Below, piece by piece: positions 22,218 through 29,243 of a DNA stretch of 29,243 nt. Origin of the DNA: Candidatus Nanohalarchaeota archaeon (GTDB taxonomy: Archaea > EX4484-52 > B79-G9); contig JAUVEK010000001.1 in assembly GCA_030594795.1 (NCBI GenBank), positions 1 through 29,243 of the forward strand, read 5' to 3'. The translations under genes and the position numbers were made by a program. Numbering within the stretch: the first letter of the stretch is position 1; each line of letters starts with the position of its first letter. The notes under the pieces are model-generated. The model saw only the letters and a list, made by a program, of their open reading frames with translations. It was not told the origin of the DNA and did no database searches.

Positions 22218-22751
22218 ATGAGTAAAAAACTCAAGCTTTATAATGAAAAAAAACTCGCAGAAACTATATACTGTCTTGCGAAAGAAAAATGTCAACCATG
22301 TGTTGAGTTAGCAGTATTGCTCGAAGAACTAGAAATAGGCCCTTTGGCAACAATCAATGCTCTCAATACAGCAGAAAAAATGTTGGTAAATAAATTGGAT
22401 GTATCTATGGAATATAACGAGCAAGGTCATGTTAAACGTGCTATTGGTAGCTCAGATGATGATCGATATACCAAAGCATTTTCATATATCAATCAGGGGC
22501 GAGAGATGATAAACTCGGAAGAATTCTATTTTATCCATGAGGAATCTCTTCCGGATACTTTATGCACTCTCGCGATAAATTGTCCTGATTGCGTTGAAAG
22601 GATGGTAATGCTTGCGGGAAAATACCAATTGAACGTTGAATCTGCTCTCAAAAAAGCAGAAGAAAAATTAAGTTCGAACGTGAGTAGTTCAAATCTGAGT
22701 GCACTTTCAATCATTCGTAGTGAGCTAAAAAACGATCTAGTCTTTTACTGA
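22218..22751 (+). CDS. Unrecognised cytoplasmic protein with duplicated CxxCVE motif
   Basis: 177 residues with no signal or membrane segment. It is built from two similar helical units. Unit 1 (about 13-56) reads LAETIYCLAKEKCQPCVELA, then ends TAEKML. Unit 2 (about 111-151) reads LPDTLCTLAINCPDCVERMV, then ends KAEEKL. Each unit therefore carries CxxCVE (Cys25/Cys28 and Cys122/Cys125) after a conserved LxxT-x3-LA helix, with AExxL closing the unit. Four cysteines in two CxxC pairs suggest one shared metal site or a redox pair. It is flanked by the regulator gene (same strand) and converges with ATPase subunit D with 47 bp between stops. I know no family for it. Confidence 0.78.
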   Translation: MSKKLKLYNEKKLAETIYCLAKEKCQPCVELAVLLEELEIGPLATINALNTAEKMLVNKLDVSMEYNEQGHVKRAIGSSDDDRYTKAFSYINQGREMINSEEFYFIHEESLPDTLCTLAINCPDCVERMVMLAGKYQLNVESALKKAEEKLSSNVSSSNLSALSIIRSELKNDLVFY

Positions 22752-22798
22752 TCTTTTGAAACAACAGGACATATAAAACAGAAACTTCAAACCAAATC

Positions 22799-23413
22799 TC
22801 ACTTCTTCATCCTTTTTAGGCGGAAGACGTTTTCGCGCTCCATCTCCTCCAGGCGCAGCCGGATAAAAGCTGCCTGATCTTTCATGCGCGGGATGACGGA
22901 AAACTCTAGCGCGTTCACTCTCCTCTTTGTCTTTTCAATCTCATCAAGCAATTTCAGGATGGTGGTCTCTACTTCTGCTGCAAGCACAACCTTATCAACA
23001 ACATGCTCGTATGCATAAGCAGCCTCATCTATCCTTGAGCTCGACGCGATCAGCCCGTATCCTCTCTCATGCATGTGCTTGACAACACCAGTAGACGATA
23101 TCTTCGGCACGACAACACCCATCACATTCTTGCTCGTTACCTCAATCCCGGGGCACTCCTTCAAAGCCATTGCATAAGACTGGACACAAAGCGCCCCGTC
23201 AATAGACTCAGCAACATCTACGCACCGCTCAGCCTTGATATACTCAGAAGTAAGTTCAGAGCGGACACTCTTTGCTTTCTTCAAAGTATCAAAAAATTCA
23301 AGAATCAGGCCGTCTCTTTTCTTCTTCAGGAGATTATATCCTGCATCAGCTAACTTGATGCTCTTTTTAAGCTTCATCAACTCAGACCGCGTCGGCTTAA
23401 TATCCTGCGCCAT
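22799..23413 (-). CDS. atpD: A/V-type ATPase subunit D (central stalk)
   Basis: 204 residues from the ATG at 23413, two bases after the B stop; a GTG two codons upstream overlaps B. It is a long antiparallel coiled coil with the family's start DIKPTRSELMKLKKSIKLADAGYNLLKKKRDGLI and the end RVNALEFSVIPRMKDQAAFIRLRLEEMERENVFRLKRMKK. Subunit D is the rotor shaft inside the catalytic A3B3 head and joins F and C to the K ring. It is last in this gene cluster, as in canonical archaeal operons. Confidence 0.96.
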   Translation of the reverse strand: MAQDIKPTRSELMKLKKSIKLADAGYNLLKKKRDGLILEFFDTLKKAKSVRSELTSEYIKAERCVDVAESIDGALCVQSYAMALKECPGIEVTSKNVMGVVVPKISSTGVVKHMHERGYGLIASSSRIDEAAYAYEHVVDKVVLAAEVETTILKLLDEIEKTKRRVNALEFSVIPRMKDQAAFIRLRLEEMERENVFRLKRMKK

Positions 23414-23415
23414 AA

Positions 23416-24795
23416 TCACTTCGCCTTGCCCTTATAATATTTCTCCTTAATCCCGGGACTGACCCTTGTAAGCTCATCCTCTGGAATCGAGGAAAGCAGA
23501 TCCCACGAAATATCAAGAGTCTTTTCAATGCTCCTGTCCTCTTTCTTGCCCTGCCTTACAAACTTATCCTCAAAGGCAGCAGCAAACTTCAGGAGCCTCT
23601 TATCGCGCTCAGAAAGCGCTTCTTCACCGACAATCGCTACAAGGCCTCTCAGATCTCTTCCTTCAGCATACCCTGCATACTGCTGGTCAGATACATCCTT
23701 ATGGTCCTCCCGGGTCTTGCCTTTTCCAATGCCTGAATTCATCAGGCGTGAAAGCGAAGGCAATACATCAACTGGCGGGTAGATATTGTTCCTGTGCAAT
23801 TCCCTTGAAAGCACAATCTGCCCCTCGGTAATATACCCGGTCAGATCAGGGATAGGGTGCGTAATATCATCCCCGACCATGGTAAGGATAGGTATCTGGG
23901 TAATAGACCCTTTTCGTCCCTTAATCATGCCTGCCCTCTCATAAATAGTAGCAAGGTCAGTATACATGTACCCCGGGTACCCGCGACGCCCGGGAACTTC
24001 CTCGCGCGCAGCCCCGATTTCACGAAGCGACTCGCAGTAATTAGTCATATCCGTCAATATCACAAGCACGTGCATATTCTTCTCATAAGCAAGATATTCA
24101 GCAGCAGTAAGCGCCATCTTCGGCGTAATCAGCCTCTCGACAGCCGGGTCATCTGCAAGGTTCAGGAATACTACTGCCCTTTCAAGCGCACCTGTCTGCT
24201 CGAAATCCGAGATAAAATACTGCGCCTCTTCATTCGTGATGCCCATCGCAGCAAACACGACAGCGAAATCGCCTTTCTGGCCGACCACTTTTGCCTGCCT
24301 TGCAATCTGCAGGGCAATCTCATTGTGCGGAAGACCTGAACCAGAAAATATCGGTAGCTTCTGCCCCCGGACAAGCGTATTCATAAGGTCAATCGTGGAT
24401 ATGCCTGTCTGAATGAAATCAGCAGGCGGGCTGCGCGCATAAGGATTAATAGCTGCCCCCATGATATTCATCTTCATCTCAGGAACAATCTCAGGCCCGT
24501 CATCAATTGGCTTGCCTGCACCTGAAAGAATCCTTCCAAGCATATCAGGAGAAACAGGAAGCTCAATAGTCTTTCCAAGGAACTTCACCCTTGAATTCCT
24601 GTCAATGCCGCTCGTACCTTCAAATATCTGAACAACCACGATGTCCTTTGACGTATCAAGCACCTGCCCACTCTTCACATCGCCATTAGGCATAGTCACC
24701 CTGACAATTTCACCATACCCGATATTCTCTGTCTTTTCAACAAAGACAAGAGGTCCTGCAATCCTTGTAATCGTCTTATATTCTTTCGCTGTCAT
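23416..24795 (-). CDS. atpB: A/V-type ATPase non-catalytic subunit B
   Basis: 459 residues, the normal length. It has the B-type sequence SGSGLPHNEIA in place of a functional P-loop, the downstream EEVPGRRGYPGYMYTDLATIYERAG segment with the arginine that reaches the A-subunit nucleotide, and the C-terminal helical domain that contacts subunit D. There is no intein or frameshift. The ATG is preceded by GGTGAT. Unlike standard operons, the HepT/MntA pair separates it from subunit A, and it seems to have an additional promoter. Confidence 0.98.
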   Translation of the reverse strand: MTAKEYKTITRIAGPLVFVEKTENIGYGEIVRVTMPNGDVKSGQVLDTSKDIVVVQIFEGTSGIDRNSRVKFLGKTIELPVSPDMLGRILSGAGKPIDDGPEIVPEMKMNIMGAAINPYARSPPADFIQTGISTIDLMNTLVRGQKLPIFSGSGLPHNEIALQIARQAKVVGQKGDFAVVFAAMGITNEEAQYFISDFEQTGALERAVVFLNLADDPAVERLITPKMALTAAEYLAYEKNMHVLVILTDMTNYCESLREIGAAREEVPGRRGYPGYMYTDLATIYERAGMIKGRKGSITQIPILTMVGDDITHPIPDLTGYITEGQIVLSRELHRNNIYPPVDVLPSLSRLMNSGIGKGKTREDHKDVSDQQYAGYAEGRDLRGLVAIVGEEALSERDKRLLKFAAAFEDKFVRQGKKEDRSIEKTLDISWDLLSSIPEDELTRVSPGIKEKYYKGKAK

Positions 24796-24865
24796 TTAAA
24801 TCACCATCATTCACATATATTCTGTATCATAAATTTATCATAACATAATCTCTCTGCTTTTATAT
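24796..24865 (-). promoter_or_regulatory. Candidate extra promoter for the B-D genes
   Basis: On the minus strand ATATAAAAG (24857-24865), overlapping the HepT stop, would start transcription near 24833 and give a leader of about 38 nt ending in GGTGATTTAA before the B start. This could keep B and D expressed despite the inserted genes. Confidence 0.4.
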
Positions 24866-25204
24866 CTCTCCCTCACCAATCATCTCTTTAATCTGCTCTT
24901 TCAATGCTGGCAGGCGCTCTTTTATAACTTTCCACACGATTTCATAGTCAATCCCAAAATAAAAATGAGTAATCTTGTCTCGCGTTTTCGCCATATCACT
25001 CCAGGGGATTTCTTTATATTTTTGCCTTATCTCTTCTGGAATATTTTTAGAAGCTTCTCCAATAATCTCAAGTTTCCTTACAACAGCACTTGAAGTCTTG
25101 TCATCTTCTGCAAACTCCTCATAACTCATGCTGCCGACAAATTCTTCAATCTTCAAAATGCTGTCAAGTATATCCTTGATGTACAGTCCATAATCTCTTT
25201 TCAT
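24860..25204 (-). CDS. hepT: HEPN-domain HepT-like toxin (DUF86)
   Basis: 114 residues, the normal length of DUF86/HepT proteins. The all-helical HEPN fold is recognisable, with the conserved KLEIIGEASKNIPEEIRQKYKEIPW segment and the catalytic-type motif R-x4-H in KTRDKITHFYFGID near residues 74-84. HEPN proteins of this group act as RNases that their MNT partner inactivates (type VII toxin-antitoxin, by AMP transfer to a Tyr near the motif). Its start overlaps the MNT stop by 4 bp. It is unusual in lying inside the ATPase gene cluster between A and B. Confidence 0.9.
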   Translation of the reverse strand: MKRDYGLYIKDILDSILKIEEFVGSMSYEEFAEDDKTSSAVVRKLEIIGEASKNIPEEIRQKYKEIPWSDMAKTRDKITHFYFGIDYEIVWKVIKERLPALKEQIKEMIGEGEI

Positions 25205-25503
25205 AAGTTCACTACCTCATGTAATATTTGTTTTTTGAGTTCTTTCCGCAGGACAGGTTTCCTGACCAGATCAACTTTTTTCTTTAAAATTTTCTCCATA
25301 TAGCGCTCAAGATTCAAAAACTCAAAAAGGTCAGGCACTTCATGAAATTCCACAAGGATGTCTATATCACTTCCTCTTTTCTGCTCGCCTCTTGCAAAAG
25401 AGCCGAATACACCGATCTTTTTCACCTTGTACCTGTCCTCGAGCAGCTTTCTATGCTCGCCGATGACATTCAAGGCACCTTCAAGTTCTTTATTCATCAT
25501 CAT
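25201..25503 (-). CDS. mntA: MNT-domain nucleotidyltransferase antitoxin (MntA-like)
   Basis: 100 residues from the ATG at 25503. Further ATGs lie at 25500, 25497 and 25518; GAAGGTTA sits best for 25503. The minimal nucleotidyltransferase signature is complete: GSFARGEQKRGSDID (GS-x10-DxD) with a third carboxylate in KKKVDLV. In HepT/MntA pairs this enzyme adds AMP to the HEPN toxin and silences it. It overlaps the HepT start by 4 bp (ATGA), so the two are translationally coupled. Confidence 0.9.
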   Translation of the reverse strand: MMMNKELEGALNVIGEHRKLLEDRYKVKKIGVFGSFARGEQKRGSDIDILVEFHEVPDLFEFLNLERYMEKILKKKVDLVRKPVLRKELKKQILHEVVNL

Positions 25504-25535
25504 AGTGTAACCTTCCATCAACTCTAAGCTTTTTA

Positions 25536-25640
25536 TTAATTTTCAGTGACCTTTGGGGTGACCCTTTCAGTGACCTTGTCATTCAAATACTCTCTGTCTT
25601 GCTTAAAAGTCACATCTTCTGATTCACGTTCATTTAACAC
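25536..25640 (-). pseudogene. 34-codon frame resembling a relic of a COG2865/AlbA_2-type regulator
   Basis: Between A and the MNT gene lies a complete GTG-to-TAA frame of 34 codons with GGTGATTA just upstream. It reads ESEDVTFKQDREYLND followed by KVTERVTPKVTEN. The first part resembles the ESExxEFK opening of AlbA_2-domain proteins. The second resembles the VTExVTExVTEN repeats near the C-terminus of COG2865 transcription regulators. It could be what remains after an internal deletion, or a tiny real gene. Family memory, not a search, supports this. Confidence 0.4.
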
Positions 25641-25649
25641 TAATCACCA

Positions 25650-27413
25650 TCACTCCAACTTGTCAAACTCCTTATCCATCTCCTTCGCAGCAGACGAAAG
25701 CACTTTCTCATAATCCTTGTCAAACTTTGCATCTCCTATCTGATTCTTCGATTTCACTTCAAGTATCGTTGCTGCCCTCACGCCATTCTCAAGCGCAGCA
25801 TACGAAAGATCCGCATAATGCAGAATCGTCTTCAAAAGCATGTAACTCTTTTTCAGCTCGCTGTACATGTCCACGTCATGGAACGCATTCTGCTGAAGGA
25901 AAAACTCACGTATAAGCCGTGCAACCTCTAGGGTGACCTGCTCTTTTTCAGGCAGCGCATCACTTCCCACAAGCTGCACAATCTCCTGCAGTTTCTCTTC
26001 TTCCTGCAATATCTTCATGCAGCGCTCGACATGCGCTCTCCAGTCAGACGCGACATTTTTTGCAAACCATGTATCAAGAGTATCAAGATAAAGGCTGTAG
26101 GATGTCAGCCAGTTGATAGACGGGAAATGCCTTCTTTGCGCAAGCTTCGCATCAAGCGCCCAGAAGCACTTGGTAACACGTAGCGTATTCTGCGTGACCG
26201 GCTCAGAAAAATCCCCTCCAGGCGGCGAAACCGCCCCTATAATCGTGATCGAGCCCTCTTTGTCTGTCCCGAACGGCACAACACACCCTGCCCGCTCATA
26301 AAACTCCGCAAGTTTCGTAGAAAGATAAGCAGGATAGCCTTCCTCACCAGGCATCTCCTCAAGCCTGGATGAAATCTCACGCATAGCCTCAGCCCATCGC
26401 GAGGTGCTGTCAGCCATCAGGGAAACAGAATAACCCATGTCCCGATAATATTCAGCAATAGTGACGCCGGTATAGATTGACGCCTCACGTGCAGCAACAG
26501 GCATATTGGAGGTATTTGCAATCAGAACAGTCCTCTCCATCAGAGTCCTGCCTGTCTTTGGATCCTTCAGGTGCGGGAACTCAGTAAGAACCTCAGTCAT
26601 CTCATTTCCCCTCTCCCCGCATCCGATATAAACAACAATCTCAGCATCAGACCACTTTGCAAGACTCTGCTGCGTAACAGTCTTTCCTGCCCCGAAAGGC
26701 CCTGGAATAGCAGCGACACCGCCTTTTGCAAGCGGGAACAAGGCATCAAAAATCCTCTGCCCTGTAGTCAGTGGAACTGTCGGCACAAGCTTCCTCCTCG
26801 ACTTCCTTGAGTAGCGCACAGGCCATTTGTGCGCAAGCCTGAGCACGGTCCCGTCCTCAAGCTTCCCTATTTCTTCAGTAACATTGTAGCTTCCGCTCTT
26901 CAGCTCGGCAATTTTGCCGGACACATCAGGTGGCACAAGAATCTTATGCAGGACACTGGGTGTCTCCTGGACAGTCCCAAGAATATAACCGCCGCTGACC
27001 TTATCGCCCTTCTTCAGGCTCGCCTTGAAATCCCATTTCTTCTCCTGGTCAAGGCCTGGCGCATCAACGCCTCTCTTGATAAAGTCACCCATCTGCTCCT
27101 TTAAAACAGGGAGCGGCCTCTGTATCCCGTCATAGATTGACTTGAGAAGACCGGGGCCGAGCTCAACAGAAAGCGGCATGCCGGTATTGATAACCGGCTC
27201 ATCAGGCCTGATGCTTGTAGTATCTTCATAAACCTGGATGACGGTCTTTTCACCGTCTATCTGGATGACCTCACCCATCAGCTTTTCTTTTCCCACGCGC
27301 ACCACATCATACATGCGCGCACTTATATTCTTTGCAACAACCACAGGACCTGCGACCCTGTAGATGAATCCTTCCTTTCCTTTTTTTCCACTCTGAACAT
27401 CTTTTACTGCCAT
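25650..27413 (-). CDS. atpA: A/V-type ATPase catalytic subunit A
   Basis: 587 residues, the normal length, with no intein. The P-loop GPFGAGKT lies at 238-245, the catalytic glutamate segment GCGERGNE at 264-271, and the STSRWAEAMREISSRLEEMPGEEGYPAYL region further on. The bulge/non-homologous region specific to A-type catalytic subunits (about 115-200) is present. It binds and hydrolyses or makes ATP in the A3B3 head. The start has GGTGAT nearby and lies 16 bp after the F stop. The gene order E-C-F-A is canonical; B is displaced by the inserted HepT/MntA pair. Confidence 0.98.
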   Translation of the reverse strand: MAVKDVQSGKKGKEGFIYRVAGPVVVAKNISARMYDVVRVGKEKLMGEVIQIDGEKTVIQVYEDTTSIRPDEPVINTGMPLSVELGPGLLKSIYDGIQRPLPVLKEQMGDFIKRGVDAPGLDQEKKWDFKASLKKGDKVSGGYILGTVQETPSVLHKILVPPDVSGKIAELKSGSYNVTEEIGKLEDGTVLRLAHKWPVRYSRKSRRKLVPTVPLTTGQRIFDALFPLAKGGVAAIPGPFGAGKTVTQQSLAKWSDAEIVVYIGCGERGNEMTEVLTEFPHLKDPKTGRTLMERTVLIANTSNMPVAAREASIYTGVTIAEYYRDMGYSVSLMADSTSRWAEAMREISSRLEEMPGEEGYPAYLSTKLAEFYERAGCVVPFGTDKEGSITIIGAVSPPGGDFSEPVTQNTLRVTKCFWALDAKLAQRRHFPSINWLTSYSLYLDTLDTWFAKNVASDWRAHVERCMKILQEEEKLQEIVQLVGSDALPEKEQVTLEVARLIREFFLQQNAFHDVDMYSELKKSYMLLKTILHYADLSYAALENGVRAATILEVKSKNQIGDAKFDKDYEKVLSSAAKEMDKEFDKLE

Positions 27414-27429
27414 TCATATCACCTGTAAA

Positions 27430-27738
27430 TCATTTATCCCATACATCAATACCAATCGATTTCTTAACCTTTCTCCTCAGGTCATCTTCACCTGCACTGT
27501 CCGTTGAAAGCACCACGCAAACAGGCTGCACTGAATTTTCAAGCTTGTCGCGAACCCTTACAGGCAGCCTGCTGACATCATCGCGCATCAGGACAAGCAC
27601 GCCAATGGACTCATCATCAAGCGCTTTCGACGTTTCCCCTGCAAGTTTTTCAGGAGTGACATTAATTATCCTCCTGACACCTGCGAGCCTGAAACCGATT
27701 GTAAATTCATTATCACCAAGTACAGCTATTTCACTCAT
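27430..27738 (-). CDS. atpF: A/V-type ATPase subunit F
   Basis: 102 residues, normal length. It starts SEIAVLGDNEFTIGFRLAGV, the typical Rossmann-like opening of subunit F, and includes SIGVLVLMRDDVSRLP and QPVCVVLSTDS. It forms part of the central rotor with D and C and modulates hydrolysis. Its ATG follows directly after the C stop codon. Confidence 0.96.
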   Translation of the reverse strand: MSEIAVLGDNEFTIGFRLAGVRRIINVTPEKLAGETSKALDDESIGVLVLMRDDVSRLPVRVRDKLENSVQPVCVVLSTDSAGEDDLRRKVKKSIGIDVWDK

Positions 27739-28809
27739 TTATACCACAATACTCTCACTCATAAATTTTTCATCAAGTCCTGTAACCTTTGCACGGACAA
27801 GCATGCGCAAATTCCTGACCTCAATATCCTTCCCGATCATATATCCAAGTATAGGCCCTATGGACAGAGGGTGCTGATGCACCATCAGATCAGCCTGCGC
27901 AAGCCAGTGCTTTTCAAGAGCAACCTCAACGCTTCCAAGCTCATTCTTATTCTTCACATCATCCATGCACTTTTCAAGCACCTTATCATATCCTGTACCA
28001 GAAAGGCCCGCATACAGCTCATCATAATCCTTTGATTTCGCAAGCTTCAACAACCTGTCATGCGAAAGCCTCTCACCTGAAAATACAAGCTTGTCAACAA
28101 TAAAATCATATTTATCCTCAATATTTTCCCTGACAATCCTGAAAAGCACTCTCAGATTCAGGATATCTATCTCAGTTTTTATGAACTTCCTGATATATTT
28201 TCCCTGTCTTGGCATCCTCTGCGAAAGCTCCATAAACGCATTATAGTATCCCTTATCAAGCGCATTCTCAATACCATAAAGTGACTTGTTCTTATCATAC
28301 GCATCAATTGCGTCGACGACATCCTTACTCATTTCAACAACCTTTGATGACATTATTATCTCCCTGCCCGTTTCCTTTTTCAGCAGCGTATCAAGTTCAG
28401 CACTTCCAAGCGCACCCGCAGGAGTAAGCAGTTTTTTGATTTCATCATCATTCATACCTGAGGATTTCCCTCGAAGAATAGTCTTCAGGTTATAGATATT
28501 ATATCTCACAAGATACGCCCTGATAAGCATCTCAACCTTGTCGCTCGATATCCTTATAAGCTTATTAAAAGACCGCGCAGCATTCAGGTTAAGGGCAGCC
28601 TCGATAAGGTCAGCGCCGCTGAACTTCATTGCAAGTTCGTCAATCTCCTTTTTGTACACAGACTCGCCCATGAACTTTGTGATGCCGTCCGGGCTCATCT
28701 TCATCAATTTATCGTACTCATGTCTTTTAATCATGAAACTCTTCATGACACGCACCCTCGTGTTTACATAAGGGTATGTTCCAAGCCCGATTTTTGAATT
28801 TTCCGGCAT
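27739..28809 (-). CDS. atpC: A/V-type ATPase subunit C, canonical copy
   Basis: 356 residues from the ATG at 28809, which has GGTGAAT seven bases upstream; a GTG four codons earlier is a poorer start. It opens with the family motif YPYVNTRVRVMKSFMIKRHEY and shows the triple repeat of helical bundles (for example AYLVRYNIYNLKTILRGK) that builds the funnel linking the head to the K ring. No membrane helix is present, in contrast to the second copy at 11821-13032. It follows E by 12 bp. Confidence 0.96.
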   Translation of the reverse strand: MPENSKIGLGTYPYVNTRVRVMKSFMIKRHEYDKLMKMSPDGITKFMGESVYKKEIDELAMKFSGADLIEAALNLNAARSFNKLIRISSDKVEMLIRAYLVRYNIYNLKTILRGKSSGMNDDEIKKLLTPAGALGSAELDTLLKKETGREIIMSSKVVEMSKDVVDAIDAYDKNKSLYGIENALDKGYYNAFMELSQRMPRQGKYIRKFIKTEIDILNLRVLFRIVRENIEDKYDFIVDKLVFSGERLSHDRLLKLAKSKDYDELYAGLSGTGYDKVLEKCMDDVKNKNELGSVEVALEKHWLAQADLMVHQHPLSIGPILGYMIGKDIEVRNLRMLVRAKVTGLDEKFMSESIVV

Positions 28810-28821
28810 TATATTCACCAC

Positions 28822-29243
28822 TTACAGATTTTTAAACAATATTTTCGAAACATCTTTCAGGTACTCGTCACTCACGTCCTCAAGCACGCTGTCAAATGTG
28901 CAGTCTATCCGCACATTTCCTTCCTTGTTTTCAACAATGACACCGCCGCAAATACCTGCCTCTTTTACCTCAAGCCCGCTGGAAATTGATTTGACAAGAG
29001 ACCGGTCTTTTGCATTAACATAGACGCACCTGGCGTCCGCTATCTCATCCATTGCTTTTTTTATCATTTTTCCATAAATCTTTTTTTTGGTTTTATCGTC
29101 GAACTCAAGGACTCTCTCTTTCAGCGCCTCAAACACCATCTCAATAACTTCCTTTTTGGCATCAAGCTCAATTCTTTTGCACCGGAGCTTCGTTGACGCA
29201 ATCTCTTTTTTCTCCATTGCCTCTATTACAGCCTCTGCTTCAC
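28822..29243 (-). CDS. atpE: A/V-type ATPase subunit E, cut by the right window edge
   Basis: The frame is open to the last base: codons upstream of the internal ATG at 29217 read EAEAVIEA, typical E-subunit coiled coil, so the true start lies outside. About 140 residues are visible of an expected 180-200. The C-terminal domain (ADARCVYVNAKDRS, then GGVIVENKEGNVRIDCTFDSVL) aligns with the E copy at 13038-13652. It heads the visible part of the E-C-F-A-B-D order. Whether H, I and K genes lie further right is the key unknown. Confidence 0.93.
   Translation of the reverse strand, partial: EAEAVIEAMEKKEIASTKLRCKRIELDAKKEVIEMVFEALKERVLEFDDKTKKKIYGKMIKKAMDEIADARCVYVNAKDRSLVKSISSGLEVKEAGICGGVIVENKEGNVRIDCTFDSVLEDVSDEYLKDVSKILFKNL

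Noticed and set aside
25541..25583. Short direct repeats (AAGGTCACTGAAA) taken at first for a regulatory or CRISPR-like array
   Set aside because: They are in frame and encode KVTE twice within the 34-codon frame, so they are explained by coding. There are too few copies and no regular spacers.
23416..27413. Looked for inteins or frameshifts in ATPase subunits A and B
   Set aside because: Both frames run through at family length with all motifs in place.

Overview
The window is archaeal. It carries subunits of an archaeal A/V-type rotary ATPase, promoters with TATA boxes (several apparently driving leaderless or very short-leader mRNAs), a HEPN/MNT gene pair, and many secreted, N-glycosylation-rich, Ig-fold surface proteins with C-terminal membrane anchors. 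Shine-Dalgarno leaders of the form GGAGATAAAATG are used alongside the leaderless starts. The lineage cannot be fixed from sequence alone; a deep euryarchaeal or DPANN/Altiarchaeota-like organism would fit.

Left third (1-11.8 kb): cell surface. A 5'-truncated anchored surface protein (1-1779) converges on two paralogous secreted glycoproteins (1854-2852, 2959-3918). A gene-poor stretch of about 0.85 kb with hairpin repeats follows. Next come a secreted transglutaminase-like protein (4767-5447) and a compact operon of winged-helix protein, MinD/ParA-type ATPase and an 823-aa anchored surface protein homologous to the truncated one at the left edge (5671-9136). Two further exported Ig-like proteins follow (9374-10279, 10462-11796).

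Middle (11.8-16.8 kb, minus strand): the membrane half of a rotary ATPase in the order H, I, a small unknown two-TM protein, K, E2, C2. The K rotor subunit has one ion-binding carboxylate per four helices and all five ligand residues of the Enterococcus hirae Na+ site. C2 carries an N-terminal membrane helix.

16.8-22.8 kb: a tandem-CBS protein; an apparent MacB-type export operon (secreted repeat protein, ATPase, exported anchored Ig-like protein, FtsX-type permease); a divergent membrane-bound winged-helix regulator whose promoter region holds five copies of TGATAC; and a small unrecognised protein with a duplicated CxxCVE motif.

Right end (22.8-29.2 kb, minus strand): the catalytic half of the ATPase, E (cut by the window edge), C, F, A, B, D. 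A HepT/MntA pair and a 34-codon remnant-like reading frame sit between A and B. E and C therefore occur twice in the window, while H, I, K and F, A, B, D occur once. Either two rotary ATPases are encoded nearby, or one machine has two alternative stalk/adaptor sets. The strongest leads for something undescribed are this split ATPase with duplicated E and C, the HTH-MinD-surface protein module, and the TGATAC-controlled export operon.
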